From positions 1 to 43,383 of the forward strand of contig JAGYPA010000030.1 in assembly GCA_018399255.1 (NCBI GenBank): 43,383 nucleotides of DNA. Reading direction: 5' to 3'. The notes beneath the pieces are model-generated. The model saw only the letters and a program-made list of their open reading frames with translations, was not told the DNA's origin and made no database searches. Shown piece by piece: positions 25,756 to 33,726 of the stretch. Both the position numbers and the translations under genes were made by a program. Each line of letters starts with the position of its first letter. Positions within the stretch are counted from its first letter, which is position 1. The stretch is from Spirochaetales bacterium. Lineage in GTDB: Bacteria; Spirochaetota; Spirochaetia; JABMQR01.

Positions 25756-27087
25756 TGAGTGGATTTCCTGATTGTTCCGCTGAATCTTTCCCGAATTCTC
25801 ACGGTATTTCCCCGGTGAGATGCCGGCAATGCTCTTGAAAACCCGGGAGAAGTAGCTCTGGTCTTCAAATCCGACCAGGCCGGCAATTTCCACCAGGGTG
25901 CAGGGGGTAGTCCTCAGCAGGGTTTTCGCATGATCCACCCGGATCTGATTAATATACTGGGTGAAGCTGCAGTTCATCTCTTCTTTGAAAATCTTGCTGA
26001 AGTAGGCAGGGCTGAACGCCGCATAGGAAGCCGCCTCTTCGAGGCTGATCTTCTCGGTATAATGAGAATTGATATAGTGGAGGGTTCTGGCCAGACGATC
26101 GACATGCTTGGCCTCCTGCAGATTGAAAACCTGCTCGGAATACCAGTTGAGAACACCCGAAAGCCAGTAAGCAAGACTGTCTACGTCCCGGAACTGCCCG
26201 ATTTCGCGGAGATACTGGTAATTGTAGGTGAGGATATCGTCCGGCTGGGCTCCTCCGTCAATGGCCGCCCGGGAAAGCAGTACTATGATCTCCTGAATTC
26301 TGAACTTGATAATCTCGAAGTCTCTGCCGCTGGAGAAAAAGACGTTGCCCAGAATTTCATTGAGCAGACGCTGAGCCTGATCCCGGTTTCCCCGGGAGAT
26401 AGCGCTGAGCAGTTCTTCCTCCTTTTCGATAGGGTAGGAAACTGACTTCAGATCAACCGATGAATCTTTCAGTTCGTGGATATACTCTGATATTTTAGCT
26501 TGCTGCTGCTGATAGGCGCTGCTCTCGGTAAGCCGCCGGTCACCGGATCCCATAACCCAGCCGGCACACATGAGCAGCATTTCCGAAAGACTTCTGGACC
26601 GATCGGGAGAGACTATGGGAATTTCATCGATATACTGCGCGAAGACCTCTTCAGAGAGGGAAGGGTAGAGTTTACGCCACTCTTCCAGAACCTCCTCCTT
26701 ATCGACGATCATGGCGGGACCTGCAATCAGGGCGCCGATCATCATCCCGTCACGCATAATGGGACTGCTCCAATAGATAAGAAATGATGCGCAGAAATAA
26801 ATGAACGTTCCGCCGAATTTTTCCGCCTGTCTGGCGCTGTGCAGATGGTTTCTTCCGCACAGCGGCGATGTCCGTTCATCGGGGTGATCCCGGGCTATCC
26901 GGCAGAAGCAGAAGTCTGCCGCATCATCAGCGAGATCTGTATCGGTAATAATCCGGCAGGCAATACCGGTACTGGATTCATAATGAACCGCAATTTCCCG
27001 GGCCCTCTGAAGGATAGTGTCAAGATCTTCCCGGTGATGGATCTCGACGGGCTTCAATTTAGCTGAGGGGACGGTAGTCACTTTCAT
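25753..27087 (-). CDS. PocR-domain AraC-family transcriptional regulator
   Basis: 444 aa. The N-terminal part (about 15-175) is a PocR-type sensory domain, with HHREDLDTILQRAREIAVHYESSTGIACRI, a Cys-rich stretch (FCFCRIARDHPDER-TSPLCGRNH) and FGGTFIYFCASFLIYWSSPI. A long helical linker follows. The C-terminal 100 residues are an AraC double helix-turn-helix (ISLEEAASYAAFSPAYFSKIFKEE and LVEIAGLVGFEDQSYFSRVFK). PocR domains sense propanediol or other small alcohols and carboxylates, so the cluster may respond to a methylated or alcohol substrate. The start overlaps the stop of the RACo gene (TGATG), so the regulator is made from the operon it probably controls. Confidence 0.9.
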   Translation of the reverse strand: MKVTTVPSAKLKPVEIHHREDLDTILQRAREIAVHYESSTGIACRIITDTDLADDAADFCFCRIARDHPDERTSPLCGRNHLHSARQAEKFGGTFIYFCASFLIYWSSPIMRDGMMIGALIAGPAMIVDKEEVLEEWRKLYPSLSEEVFAQYIDEIPIVSPDRSRSLSEMLLMCAGWVMGSGDRRLTESSAYQQQQAKISEYIHELKDSSVDLKSVSYPIEKEEELLSAISRGNRDQAQRLLNEILGNVFFSSGRDFEIIKFRIQEIIVLLSRAAIDGGAQPDDILTYNYQYLREIGQFRDVDSLAYWLSGVLNWYSEQVFNLQEAKHVDRLARTLHYINSHYTEKISLEEAASYAAFSPAYFSKIFKEEMNCSFTQYINQIRVDHAKTLLRTTPCTLVEIAGLVGFEDQSYFSRVFKSIAGISPGKYRENSGKIQRNNQEIHS

Positions 27088-28967
27088 CAGATCTCCCCGA
27101 AGTACATCTCTTCAATGTAGTATTGCTGAAAATCAGCCCGGGCGGATAGTTCGATATAGGTAGTCTCCTGCTGAATCTGCCTGAGCCTGGTGAATTCATC
27201 CCGGTCCAGCAGGGCCCTGACCGCTCCCTCTCCGGCAGTATTGCCGACAGTGGTGGTGATTTTTGCCAGGCTTCCGGGAAGCAGGCCGATAATCCCGGCA
27301 CTCTCAGGATTGATGTAGCTGCCGAATCCCCCGGCCAGGAATACCTCATCAATCTCATCCATAGAGAGCTCCTTTTCGGCTAGAAGCGTTCGTATGCCGC
27401 CGGCTATAGCCGCTTTTGCCAGTTGGACTTCCCGCAGATCCCTCTGGGTAAAATAGATAGGGTTTCCGCTCAAAGTCTGCTGCGCATCAGCAATCAGCAG
27501 GGCAGGAGATCCCTGAAAGTCGACAATCCAGGGATAATCCGGATCCCCAGGGTCAGCCAGTCTTCCAGTATAGTCGGCTGCTCCGGAAGCAACCAGCATC
27601 GCTGCGGCATCGATTATGCCGGATCCGCAGATACCTACAGCCGGGGTATCGCCGATGGTAGTAATTTCCACCTTCCCGTCAGTAAGTTTGACCGAATCGA
27701 CGGCACCGGTAATGCCGCCGGTTCCATAACGGATATTGGCTCCCTCAAAGGCAGGTCCGGCAGCGGTTGAGCAGCAGACAACCTGCTGATGATCTCCCAC
27801 CGCCATCTCTCCATTGGTGCCGATATCGATCAGCAGGGCCGGTTTCTCCCTGTTCGGCAGATCCGTTACACTGATGCCGGCGGATATGTCGGCTCCAACG
27901 TAGGCGGCAATTGAAGGCAGCAGCTCGACAAGTGCTTCCGGAGCGGCCGTGAAGCCCAGATCTCTTCCGGAAAAATTCAGCTTTTCAGTAAATACCGGAA
28001 TAAAGGGGGCTGCGGCAATTCCCGCAGTTTCACAGCCGGTCAGCAGGTGCAGCATGGTGGTATTTCCGGCTATCGTCATTGCCCGCAGGCTGCAGCCGGG
28101 AATCCCGGATTCTGTAAAAAGGCTTCGCAGCCCAGTATCTAACTGACGGGAAATAGCTTTCTGCAGTTTGCCGGTATTTTCCGGGGCTTCCATCGTGTAC
28201 TGGATACGGCTGATTACATCGGCCCCGAAACTTTTCTGTTCATTCAGCTGAGACCAGGTGCCGAGAATCGTGCCGTCAAGCAGGTTTATCAGATGCATAA
28301 CAATCGTCGTGGTTCCAATGTCGACGGCACAGCCGCAGCGGGTCGTATCTTCCAGCTCTATAGAGCGCAGCGTATCGCCGTCCAGCAGGAACTGGAGCTT
28401 CGTCTTTCCCGTCTGCTTTTCGGTTTCGACAAACATGGTCCCGCTGCCGGATTCCCCGTCCAGCCGTGCTTTTCCCAGCTGCTGAAGAGCAGTAAGTGGG
28501 ATGGCAATCTGTTCTGCAGGAACTCCGAGTTTTTCAAGCTGATTCAGCACCCGCTCGAGCCGCCCCTGCTGGTTATGAATGCTGGCGGTGCCAAGGTCTG
28601 CTTTCAGCAGCTTGAAGCGGGCGTGCTTCGCGGCGGCGGCCAGAGAGCTGTAAGCCTGTATCCGGGAGGCCTGAGAATCTGGAACCCATAAAACCAGTGT
28701 AGAATCGGCCGGTATCAGGGTTTTGCAGGCGAGACGCGTTCCGCCTTCGATATCAGGAGGGTCAAGAAGCTTGAGCTCCTGGTCGGTAATCGGATTCAAT
28801 TCGCCGTCTTTGAGAATTATCCGACATTTGCCGCAGGTGCCCTTGCCCCCGCAAGGTGCGCTGAATCCGGAAATCTCCAGATCCCGGATAATATCAAGCA
28901 GGTTGGTTCCTGTTTCGGGAGAAAGCGTATAAGTCTCAGTTTTGTGTACAATGGTGAGGTGATTCAT
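27087..28967 (-). CDS. RACo-type corrinoid activation/regeneration protein (ferredoxin-like ATPase)
   Basis: 626 aa; RBS GGAG before ATG at 28967. It uses ATP to reduce Co(II) corrinoid protein back to the active Co(I) form. The N-terminal [2Fe-2S] domain has Cys39, 45, 48 and 80 (APCGGKGTCGKCR and RLACKTL). A middle linker is followed by the ASKHA-ATPase-like C-terminal domain with CAVDIGTTTIVMHLINL, MTIAGNTTMLHLL, LLIDIGTNGEMAV, AAGPAFEGANIRYG and VFLAGGFGSYINP. The length matches RACo. First gene of the minus-strand cluster: RACo, regulator, corrinoid protein, methyltransferase, CobW, MetH-activation-like. A TACTAT-type -10 is possible near 28985, unproven. Confidence 0.92.
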   Translation of the reverse strand: MNHLTIVHKTETYTLSPETGTNLLDIIRDLEISGFSAPCGGKGTCGKCRIILKDGELNPITDQELKLLDPPDIEGGTRLACKTLIPADSTLVLWVPDSQASRIQAYSSLAAAAKHARFKLLKADLGTASIHNQQGRLERVLNQLEKLGVPAEQIAIPLTALQQLGKARLDGESGSGTMFVETEKQTGKTKLQFLLDGDTLRSIELEDTTRCGCAVDIGTTTIVMHLINLLDGTILGTWSQLNEQKSFGADVISRIQYTMEAPENTGKLQKAISRQLDTGLRSLFTESGIPGCSLRAMTIAGNTTMLHLLTGCETAGIAAAPFIPVFTEKLNFSGRDLGFTAAPEALVELLPSIAAYVGADISAGISVTDLPNREKPALLIDIGTNGEMAVGDHQQVVCCSTAAGPAFEGANIRYGTGGITGAVDSVKLTDGKVEITTIGDTPAVGICGSGIIDAAAMLVASGAADYTGRLADPGDPDYPWIVDFQGSPALLIADAQQTLSGNPIYFTQRDLREVQLAKAAIAGGIRTLLAEKELSMDEIDEVFLAGGFGSYINPESAGIIGLLPGSLAKITTTVGNTAGEGAVRALLDRDEFTRLRQIQQETTYIELSARADFQQYYIEEMYFGEI

Positions 28968-29030
28968 CTTCTGCTCCTGCCTATAGTATGAGTATACCTG
29001 CCTGATCCTCCCACAGACTGCAGCCGGCTG

Positions 29031-29530
29031 CTACATATTGCGATAGTCTCTTCCATAGGAAACGTAATGTTCGGCATTAATCCTGATTTTCTCTACCTCT
29101 TCGGCGGTAAGGGTACGCACTGCTTTAGCCGGTGAGCCGAGTATGAGCGAGTTTATGATACCTCGTTCGAGTGGAAGCAGCATCCGGCCCCGACCATGGA
29201 ATTTTCACGAATAAGCACGTTGTCAAGAATGATCGATCCCATACCGATAAGGCAAAGGTCCTCTATGGTGCAGCTGTGGAGGATTGCCCCGTGGCCTGGT
29301 AACCCCGCGCCCTACAGTGAGCGGAATGTTTTCGGTAATATGGACTACGCAGTTATCCTGAATATTGGAATAATCTCCGATCGTTATCGTGCTGATGTCT
29401 CCGAGAACGGCATTTGCCCAGACTGATACGCAAGTTCCCAGCGTGACCCGGGTCCAATCACCACGGCACTTTCCATCAGGTATGCATCCGGGGCGATAAC
29501 AGGTTTAAAAGTTTTAAAGTTTGTGATCAT
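29031..29530 (-). pseudogene. Gamma-carbonic-anhydrase-like protein (hexapeptide-repeat), multiply frameshifted
   Basis: Ordered fragments give a single gamma-CA/LbH family protein: MITNFKTFKPVIAPDAYLMESAVVIG from ATG at 29530, then VSVWANAVLGDISTITIGDYSNIQDNCVV, LTVG(A)RG, LHSCTIEDLCLIGMGSIILDNVLI, GAGCLLPLERGIINSLILGSPAKAVRTL and a C-terminal YGRDYRNM with stop at 29033-29031. At least four frame changes are needed. The three left-handed-helix hexapeptide turns and the LILGSPAKAVR tail are diagnostic. The zinc His pattern is partly lost in the damaged middle. Near 29020-29031 the sequence GCAGCCGGCTGC is a perfect palindrome. It is transcribed in the same direction as the RACo gene but has no clear link to it. 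Confidence 0.75.
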
Positions 29531-29625
29531 AGCCTATACCCTACACTAAAATAAAAACTCTGTCACGCACAAGAAACAGGACAGATAAAGCTTGATGGAG
29601 CTGTAAAAATTATATAGAGGATGAC

Positions 29626-30290
29626 ATGATACAAGGAATTTTGTTTGATATGGACGGAGTCCTGCTCGACTCAGAGGCGTATATTTGTGGAGGCAGCAAT
29701 TGCCTATTTTCGCGAAAGGGAGTGGAGACGGCTCCGGAAGATTTTATCCCCCTTTCGTCGGAGCCGGTGAAAACCGGTATCTGGGAGTCGCGGAAAATAC
29801 GGGATTCCCATATCTGGATATTGCGGCGGCGAAGGAGCGGACCTACGCGATTTATGGTGAGCTTGCCGCTGTCGCCTGGAGCCGCTTGACGGAGTAGTCG
29901 ATTTATTCCGGGAATGTCGGCGCCGGGGACTCGCTGGCTGTGGCTACCAGTGCCGATAAACGAAAATGGAGATCAATCTGCATGAGATCGGGCTTGATCA
30001 TGGTGAATTTGACGTTCTGCTCAATGGGCTTGATGTGGAACGGAAAAAAACCGTTTCCTGATATCTATGCACTGGCAGCCGAAAAGCTGGGCTGGAAACG
30101 GCGACTGTGTGGTGGTGGAGGATGCTCCCAACGGAGTCGAGGCGGCGGAAGCGGCCGGTTGTTCTTGCATAGGTATTACTTCGAGCTTTCCTGCTGAAGA
30201 GCTTTCAGTCAAGGGGGCCGACATCGTTGTTCCGGTCCTCCGGATCTCAGCGATTTTGTGGTTTCTTCTTTACCGAGCTGGAATGGTTTG
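29626..30290 (+). pseudogene. HAD-superfamily hydrolase (phosphatase/beta-phosphoglucomutase-like), multiply frameshifted
   Basis: The start MIQGILFDMDGVLLDSEA (HAD motif I, DxDGVLxD) is plain. Later pieces are spread over three frames: EKGVETAPEDFIPFVGAGENRYL, GFPYLDIAAAKERTYAIYGELAA, LAVAVATSADKRKMEINL, FDVLLNGLDVERKKPFPDIY (motif III region with Lys) and GDCVVVEDAPNGVEAAEAAGCSCIGI (motif IV). At least six frameshifts lie within 600 bp. The family includes phosphoglycolate phosphatase and beta-phosphoglucomutase; the cap type cannot be assigned safely. The last frame runs into the following deaminase gene, so the end position is approximate. Confidence 0.75.
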
Positions 30291-30762
30291 GTCAGGAGCG
30301 CCTGCTCAGCGCTTACAGGCAGGCGACTGTTGTGCGGGAGCATGCCTATACTCCCTATTCAGGGTTTAAAGTGGAGCCGCGCTCGTTACCCGGACTGATG
30401 GAGCCGGGGGCGGGGGCGGGTGTGGGGAAAGAATATACAGCGGCTGCAATGTGGAAAACGCCAGTTACGGGGCGACAATCTGTGCAGAACGTAATGCCGT
30501 ACTCTCTGCTATAGCTGCTGAAGGCATTACCGGCGATTCGGCAGACCGCAGGCAGACCTTTTCCCTGCTGGTGGTAGCCGCCGATACGCAGAACCCGACG
30601 CCGCCCTGCGCACAGTGCCTGCAGGTGCTCTCAGAATTCTGCAGTCCCGATTTTCCGGTATATCTTGCCAATACGGAAAAGATCCTGACCCGGGTAACCT
30701 TCGGGGAACTGCTGCCGTACCCCTTTGACGGCTCACCGCTGGAAAAGAAACAGGCTCGTTAA
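30283..30762 (+). CDS. cdd: Cytidine deaminase (frameshifted near its start)
   Basis: Deaminates cytidine and deoxycytidine in pyrimidine salvage. Fragments: ERLLSAYRQATVVREHAYTPYSGFKV, then after one missing G near 30370 GAALVTRTDGA...RIYSGCNVENASYGATICAERNAV, then PPCAQCLQVLSEF and LPYPFDGSPL. The zinc-binding CAERN motif and PCAQC pair are intact. The start is not certain: ATG at 30283 is in a different frame from the first fragment, and no good RBS is seen, possibly because of a second indel. The intact part alone (30451-30762) cannot be a full enzyme. Confidence 0.85.
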
Positions 30763-30839
30763 CCTGGCTTCATCAGCAGCCGCATCAGCGGTCAAGCCAG
30801 CGCAGACCCGGCAGGGGCCATTGATCAGCTTTCTATTGT

Positions 30840-30873
30840 GGCACTTTCAAAATAATTACATTGTGAAAGTGCC
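30840..30873. terminator. Hairpin between convergent cdd and rpiB
   Basis: GGCACTTTCA (30840-30849) and TGAAAGTGCC (30864-30873), a 10-bp perfect stem with a 14-nt loop, 7 bp from the end of rpiB. It could end transcription from both sides, but the T tracts are weak. Confidence 0.45.
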
Positions 30874-30879
30874 CCTTAA

Positions 30880-31341
30880 TCACTTTGAATTTTTCTCAAT
30901 AGCCATTATTTTGCTCACTCTTCTATCGTGGCGGCTGTCGGCTTCGAAATCCGCATCGATAAAGGCATCGAGCATCCCCTCTACGGGATCCTGATAGGCT
31001 ATTCTTCCGCCGAAAGCGAGAAAGTTGGCATTGTTATGCTCTTTTGCCATTCTGGCGGCAAAGATATTCTGCGGAAGGGCACAGCGGATGCCGTCAACCT
31101 TATTGGCTGCCATCGAAATACCGATGCCGGTACCGCAGCAGACAATACCGAAGGCATAGTCTCCGGCAGCATTGAATTCGGTGCAGGCCTGCAGAGCCTG
31201 ATCCGGATAATCGGCACTCTCCCCGTCGGCAACACCCAGGTCGGTAACCTCAAAACCACGGGATACCAGGTGCCTGATAATGGTGTTCTTAATCTCTACG
31301 GCTCCATGGTCGTTGGCAATTACAACGTTATTTTTCATCAT
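30880..31341 (-). CDS. rpiB: Ribose-5-phosphate isomerase B / sugar-phosphate isomerase RpiB
   Basis: 153 aa; RBS AAGGAAAG before ATG (31341 or Met2 at 31338). It interconverts ribose-5-phosphate and ribulose-5-phosphate. The N-terminal VIANDHGAVEIKNTIIRHL and the active-site CCGTGIGISMAANK with its catalytic Cys are typical of RpiB. HNNANFLAFGGR is also family-typical. Some RpiB act on allose or galactose-type phosphates. Next to LOG and cupin genes in the same direction. Confidence 0.93.
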   Translation of the reverse strand: MMKNNVVIANDHGAVEIKNTIIRHLVSRGFEVTDLGVADGESADYPDQALQACTEFNAAGDYAFGIVCCGTGIGISMAANKVDGIRCALPQNIFAARMAKEHNNANFLAFGGRIAYQDPVEGMLDAFIDADFEADSRHDRRVSKIMAIEKNSK

Positions 31342-31363
31342 ATGTCTTTCCTTCTCAACAGGT

Positions 31364-31924
31364 TTACCATTTATCGTGATATTCCCACCTGAAATTTTCC
31401 AGCATATCCAGTACAGCTTTCGGTTCAGAAGCCGTCTGCATCATGCTGCGGTGGATCTCCTTCATGAGCCCGTTCTCGACCATCGAATCAAAAAAGGCCA
31501 GCAGGGGATCGAAAAAGCCTTCAATATTAAGCAGCCCCACCGGTTTGCGGCTGTAGCCAAGCTGCAGCCAGGTATATACTTCGGTCCATTCCTCCAGGGT
31601 GCCGATCCCGCCGGGAAGGGCAATGAATCCATCAGCATGCTCAAACATGACCGCCTTTCGCTCGTGCATGGTTTTCACAATGACGAGTCTGGTAATTTCC
31701 AGAGCTGAAACTTTATGATGAATTTTTTCCGGGATAACGCCGATCACTTCTCCGCCGGCGGCCAGGGCAGAACGGGCGGTAATCCCCATCAATCCCGAAT
31801 CGCTGCCCCCGTAAACCATGCGCAGGCCCCGCCGGGCAAGTTCGCTGCCTAAAGCTCTTGCAGAATCGGCAAACGCGGGATTATTTCCTACCTGGGAGGA
31901 GCAGAAGATGCAAACTGACTCCAT
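31364..31924 (-). CDS. LOG-family protein (TIGR00730), putative cytokinin/nucleotide phosphoribohydrolase
   Basis: 186 aa. Sequence marks: VCIFCSSQVG, MVYGGSDSGLMG, VIGVIPEKIHHK and the nucleotide-binding LPGGIGTLEEWTEVY (PGGxGTxxE). The LOG family cleaves the ribose from nucleoside monophosphates; in plants and some bacteria it makes cytokinins. Function here is most likely general nucleotide turnover. The start at 31924 is 3 bp after the cupin stop, so it forms an operon with it. Confidence 0.9.
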   Translation of the reverse strand: MESVCIFCSSQVGNNPAFADSARALGSELARRGLRMVYGGSDSGLMGITARSALAAGGEVIGVIPEKIHHKVSALEITRLVIVKTMHERKAVMFEHADGFIALPGGIGTLEEWTEVYTWLQLGYSRKPVGLLNIEGFFDPLLAFFDSMVENGLMKEIHRSMMQTASEPKAVLDMLENFRWEYHDKW

Positions 31925-31927
31925 GCA

Positions 31928-32272
31928 TCAATCCAATAGTATAAGCGCCAGAAAACGGAGCGTATCAGTTCCCGTATTGATAATGCTGTGCGATGCCCCG
32001 TTTCCGGTTATGACCACATCTCCAGCAGCAACCTGCTTGTCACCGTCATCCTCGGTTACCGTACCGCTGCCGGCAAGAATGTAATAGTATTCAGTTTCAT
32101 TCTGATGCTGGTGGGGGCCGATCCCATCCCCCGGTTCAAGTACAATCTCGGCAAGCAATCGGGCATGAGCCAGATTTTCCTGCTCAACAATATGCTGAAT
32201 GCGTACGTTGCCGGGACCGCCGCGCATCTGCTCCCGATTTTCCACTCTCATCGAATCGTGTGTTTTAATCAT
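31928..32272 (-). CDS. Small cupin-domain protein
   Basis: 114 aa; RBS AGGAG about 10 nt upstream. One cupin fold: LEPGDGIGPHQHQNETEYYYILAGSG gives motif 1 with metal ligands HxH...E, and AAGDVVITGNGASHSIINTG gives motif 2 with a third His. Such single cupins bind a metal and often a sugar or small acid; the substrate cannot be told. It precedes the LOG gene, with stop and start 3 bp apart. Confidence 0.88.
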   Translation of the reverse strand: MIKTHDSMRVENREQMRGGPGNVRIQHIVEQENLAHARLLAEIVLEPGDGIGPHQHQNETEYYYILAGSGTVTEDDGDKQVAAGDVVITGNGASHSIINTGTDTLRFLALILLD

Positions 32273-32334
32273 CCGTTTTCTTCTCCTTTATCCATTAATC
32301 CATTAATCCATCAGATAACCTATCAAGTAATCTC

Positions 32335-32610
32335 TCAGTTTTTAGCAGGGAAGTCAAAGTGGGTTTCGAAAAGCGTGACCAGATTATCTATTACGACAGC
32401 TTCATCAGGTCCGTCCACCGTAATCGTTATCTGGTCATCTTCGGTAAGTGCCAGCGTAAGAAGATTCATGATATTTACCGTATCTATTGAGTAATCATGC
32501 TTGGTTATGGTTATTTTGCCTTTGTAGCCGGCAGCAGATGCTGCAATGACCTTGGACGGTCGTACATGAATTCCCTGACGGTTGGCAATTGCTGCAATTT
32601 TAGATATCAT
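32335..32610 (-). CDS. HPr-family phosphocarrier protein
   Basis: 91 aa; RBS GAGGT close to ATG at 32610. The phosphorylated His15 is in RQGIHVRPS, the HPr hallmark. The regulatory Ser46 region, usually KSIMG, reads VNIMN, so Asn stands in for the serine phosphorylated by HPr kinase. The protein may belong to a nitrogen-type (Ntr) phosphorelay together with the EIIA-like protein at 35440. No enzyme I is in this window. Confidence 0.9.
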   Translation of the reverse strand: MISKIAAIANRQGIHVRPSKVIAASAAGYKGKITITKHDYSIDTVNIMNLLTLALTEDDQITITVDGPDEAVVIDNLVTLFETHFDFPAKN

Positions 32611-32691
32611 ACCTCAATATATCAAAACTTGGCAGGTGCTTCCAGTATCCTGCTGAACTTTTGCAGCCAGCTGGACTAAAGGCTTTACCAT

Positions 32692-32720
32692 TTGACAAAA
32701 AGGCGATAAACATTTACATA
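32692..32720 (+). promoter_or_regulatory. Candidate promoter of nfnA
   Basis: TTGACA (32692-32697) and TACATA (32715-32720), spacer 17 bp. The -10 is a weak match. Downstream, an AT hairpin TTTTTG...CAAAAA near 32728-32746 lies in the leader. Confidence 0.4.
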
Positions 32721-32784
32721 ACATAGATTTTTGCTATTAACAAAAATACCTGTTTTCCTGTAACTTACTGGACAGGAGGTCCAC

Positions 32785-33642
32785 ATGAAAAAAATTCTCT
32801 CGAAAATTCAATTGTCCGAAGAGGTCTACCGGATGGAGATCGAGGCGCCGTTGATTGCAGAAGAGCGCAAACCCGGACAATTCATCATTCTTCAGCTGGA
32901 TACAGACTTTGGAGAACGCGTTCCGCTGACTATAGCCGATGCCGATCCTGTAAAAGGTTCGATTACCATAATCTTCCAGACTGTCGGCAATACCACCCAT
33001 CGACTGGCAGCCCTCGAACCCGGTGAAGCTATTGAGAATGTGCTCGGCCCCCTTGGACAACCCACCCATATTGAGAATTTCGGCAAGGTTGTCTGCGTCG
33101 GCGGCGGAATTGGAACCGCGCCGCTGCATCCTATTGCCCAAGCCCTGAAGCAAGCTGGAAATCAGGTGAAGACCATTATCGGTGCCCGGAACCGGGAGTT
33201 GATTATAATGGAAGAAGAGATGCGGGAGATCGCCGATGAGCTGATAATCTGTACCGATGACGGTTCCTATGGGAGAAAGGCGCTGGTTACCCAACCGCTC
33301 AAAGAACTCTGCGAGGAGTGGAAGCCGGATATGGTCGTAGCGATAGGCCCGCCGATCATGATGAAGTTCTGTGCCGAAACAACCCGGCCCTACGGAGTCT
33401 ATACCATAGTATCCCTGAATACCATCATGGTGGACGGAACCGGGATGTGCGGCGGCTGTCGAGTAAGCGTCGGGGGAAAAACGAAATTTGTCTGTGTTGA
33501 CGGACCGGAATTTGACGGACACCTGGTAGATTTTGACAATATGATGCTGCGCCTTGGAACCTACAGGAATCAGGAAGCCAGTGATCATCATAAATGCCAT
33601 ATTGATCTGCAGCTTGATGAACTTGAAGCCAAGAAAGCGTGA
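32785..33642 (+). CDS. nfnA: NfnA/SudB-type NADH:ferredoxin-NADP+ oxidoreductase alpha subunit (FAD and [2Fe-2S])
   Basis: 285 aa; RBS AGGAGGT before ATG. Flavin- and NAD-binding small subunit of the electron-bifurcating transhydrogenase, also annotated as sulfide dehydrogenase beta subunit. ERVPLTIADADPVKGSITIIF is the FAD domain; CVGGGIGTAPLHPIAQAL is the NAD(P)-binding loop. VDGTGMCGGCRVSVGG with Cys222, Cys225 and Cys237 plus the preceding Asp forms the one-Asp, three-Cys [2Fe-2S] site of this family. The next gene is its partner. The gene's final 21 bp, including the stop, are duplicated downstream (33622-33677). Confidence 0.92.
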   Translation: MKKILSKIQLSEEVYRMEIEAPLIAEERKPGQFIILQLDTDFGERVPLTIADADPVKGSITIIFQTVGNTTHRLAALEPGEAIENVLGPLGQPTHIENFGKVVCVGGGIGTAPLHPIAQALKQAGNQVKTIIGARNRELIIMEEEMREIADELIICTDDGSYGRKALVTQPLKELCEEWKPDMVVAIGPPIMMKFCAETTRPYGVYTIVSLNTIMVDGTGMCGGCRVSVGGKTKFVCVDGPEFDGHLVDFDNMMLRLGTYRNQEASDHHKCHIDLQLDELEAKKA

Positions 33643-33677
33643 AGCAAAATAAGCTTGAAGCCAAGAAAGCGTGAAGC
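33622..33677. repeat. 24-bp direct repeat at the end of nfnA
   Basis: CTTGAAGCCAAGAAAGCGTG followed by AAGC at 33622-33645 and again at 33654-33677. The first copy contains the nfnA stop codon, so the gene end is duplicated in the intergenic space. A shorter AAAGCGTGAA repeat follows up to 33710. Confidence 0.9.
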
Positions 33678-33726
33678 TGAAAAAAGCGTGAACATGCACA
33701 GCGTGAAAAAAGGAAGGAACCAAGAG

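Noticed and set aside
28968..29060. Cobalamin riboswitch before the RACo gene
   Set aside because: The gap is too short and no B12-box-like motif is visible.
29196..29426. Plus-strand ORF over the gamma-CA-like gene
   Set aside because: No RBS or family match; opposite to clear minus-strand fragments.
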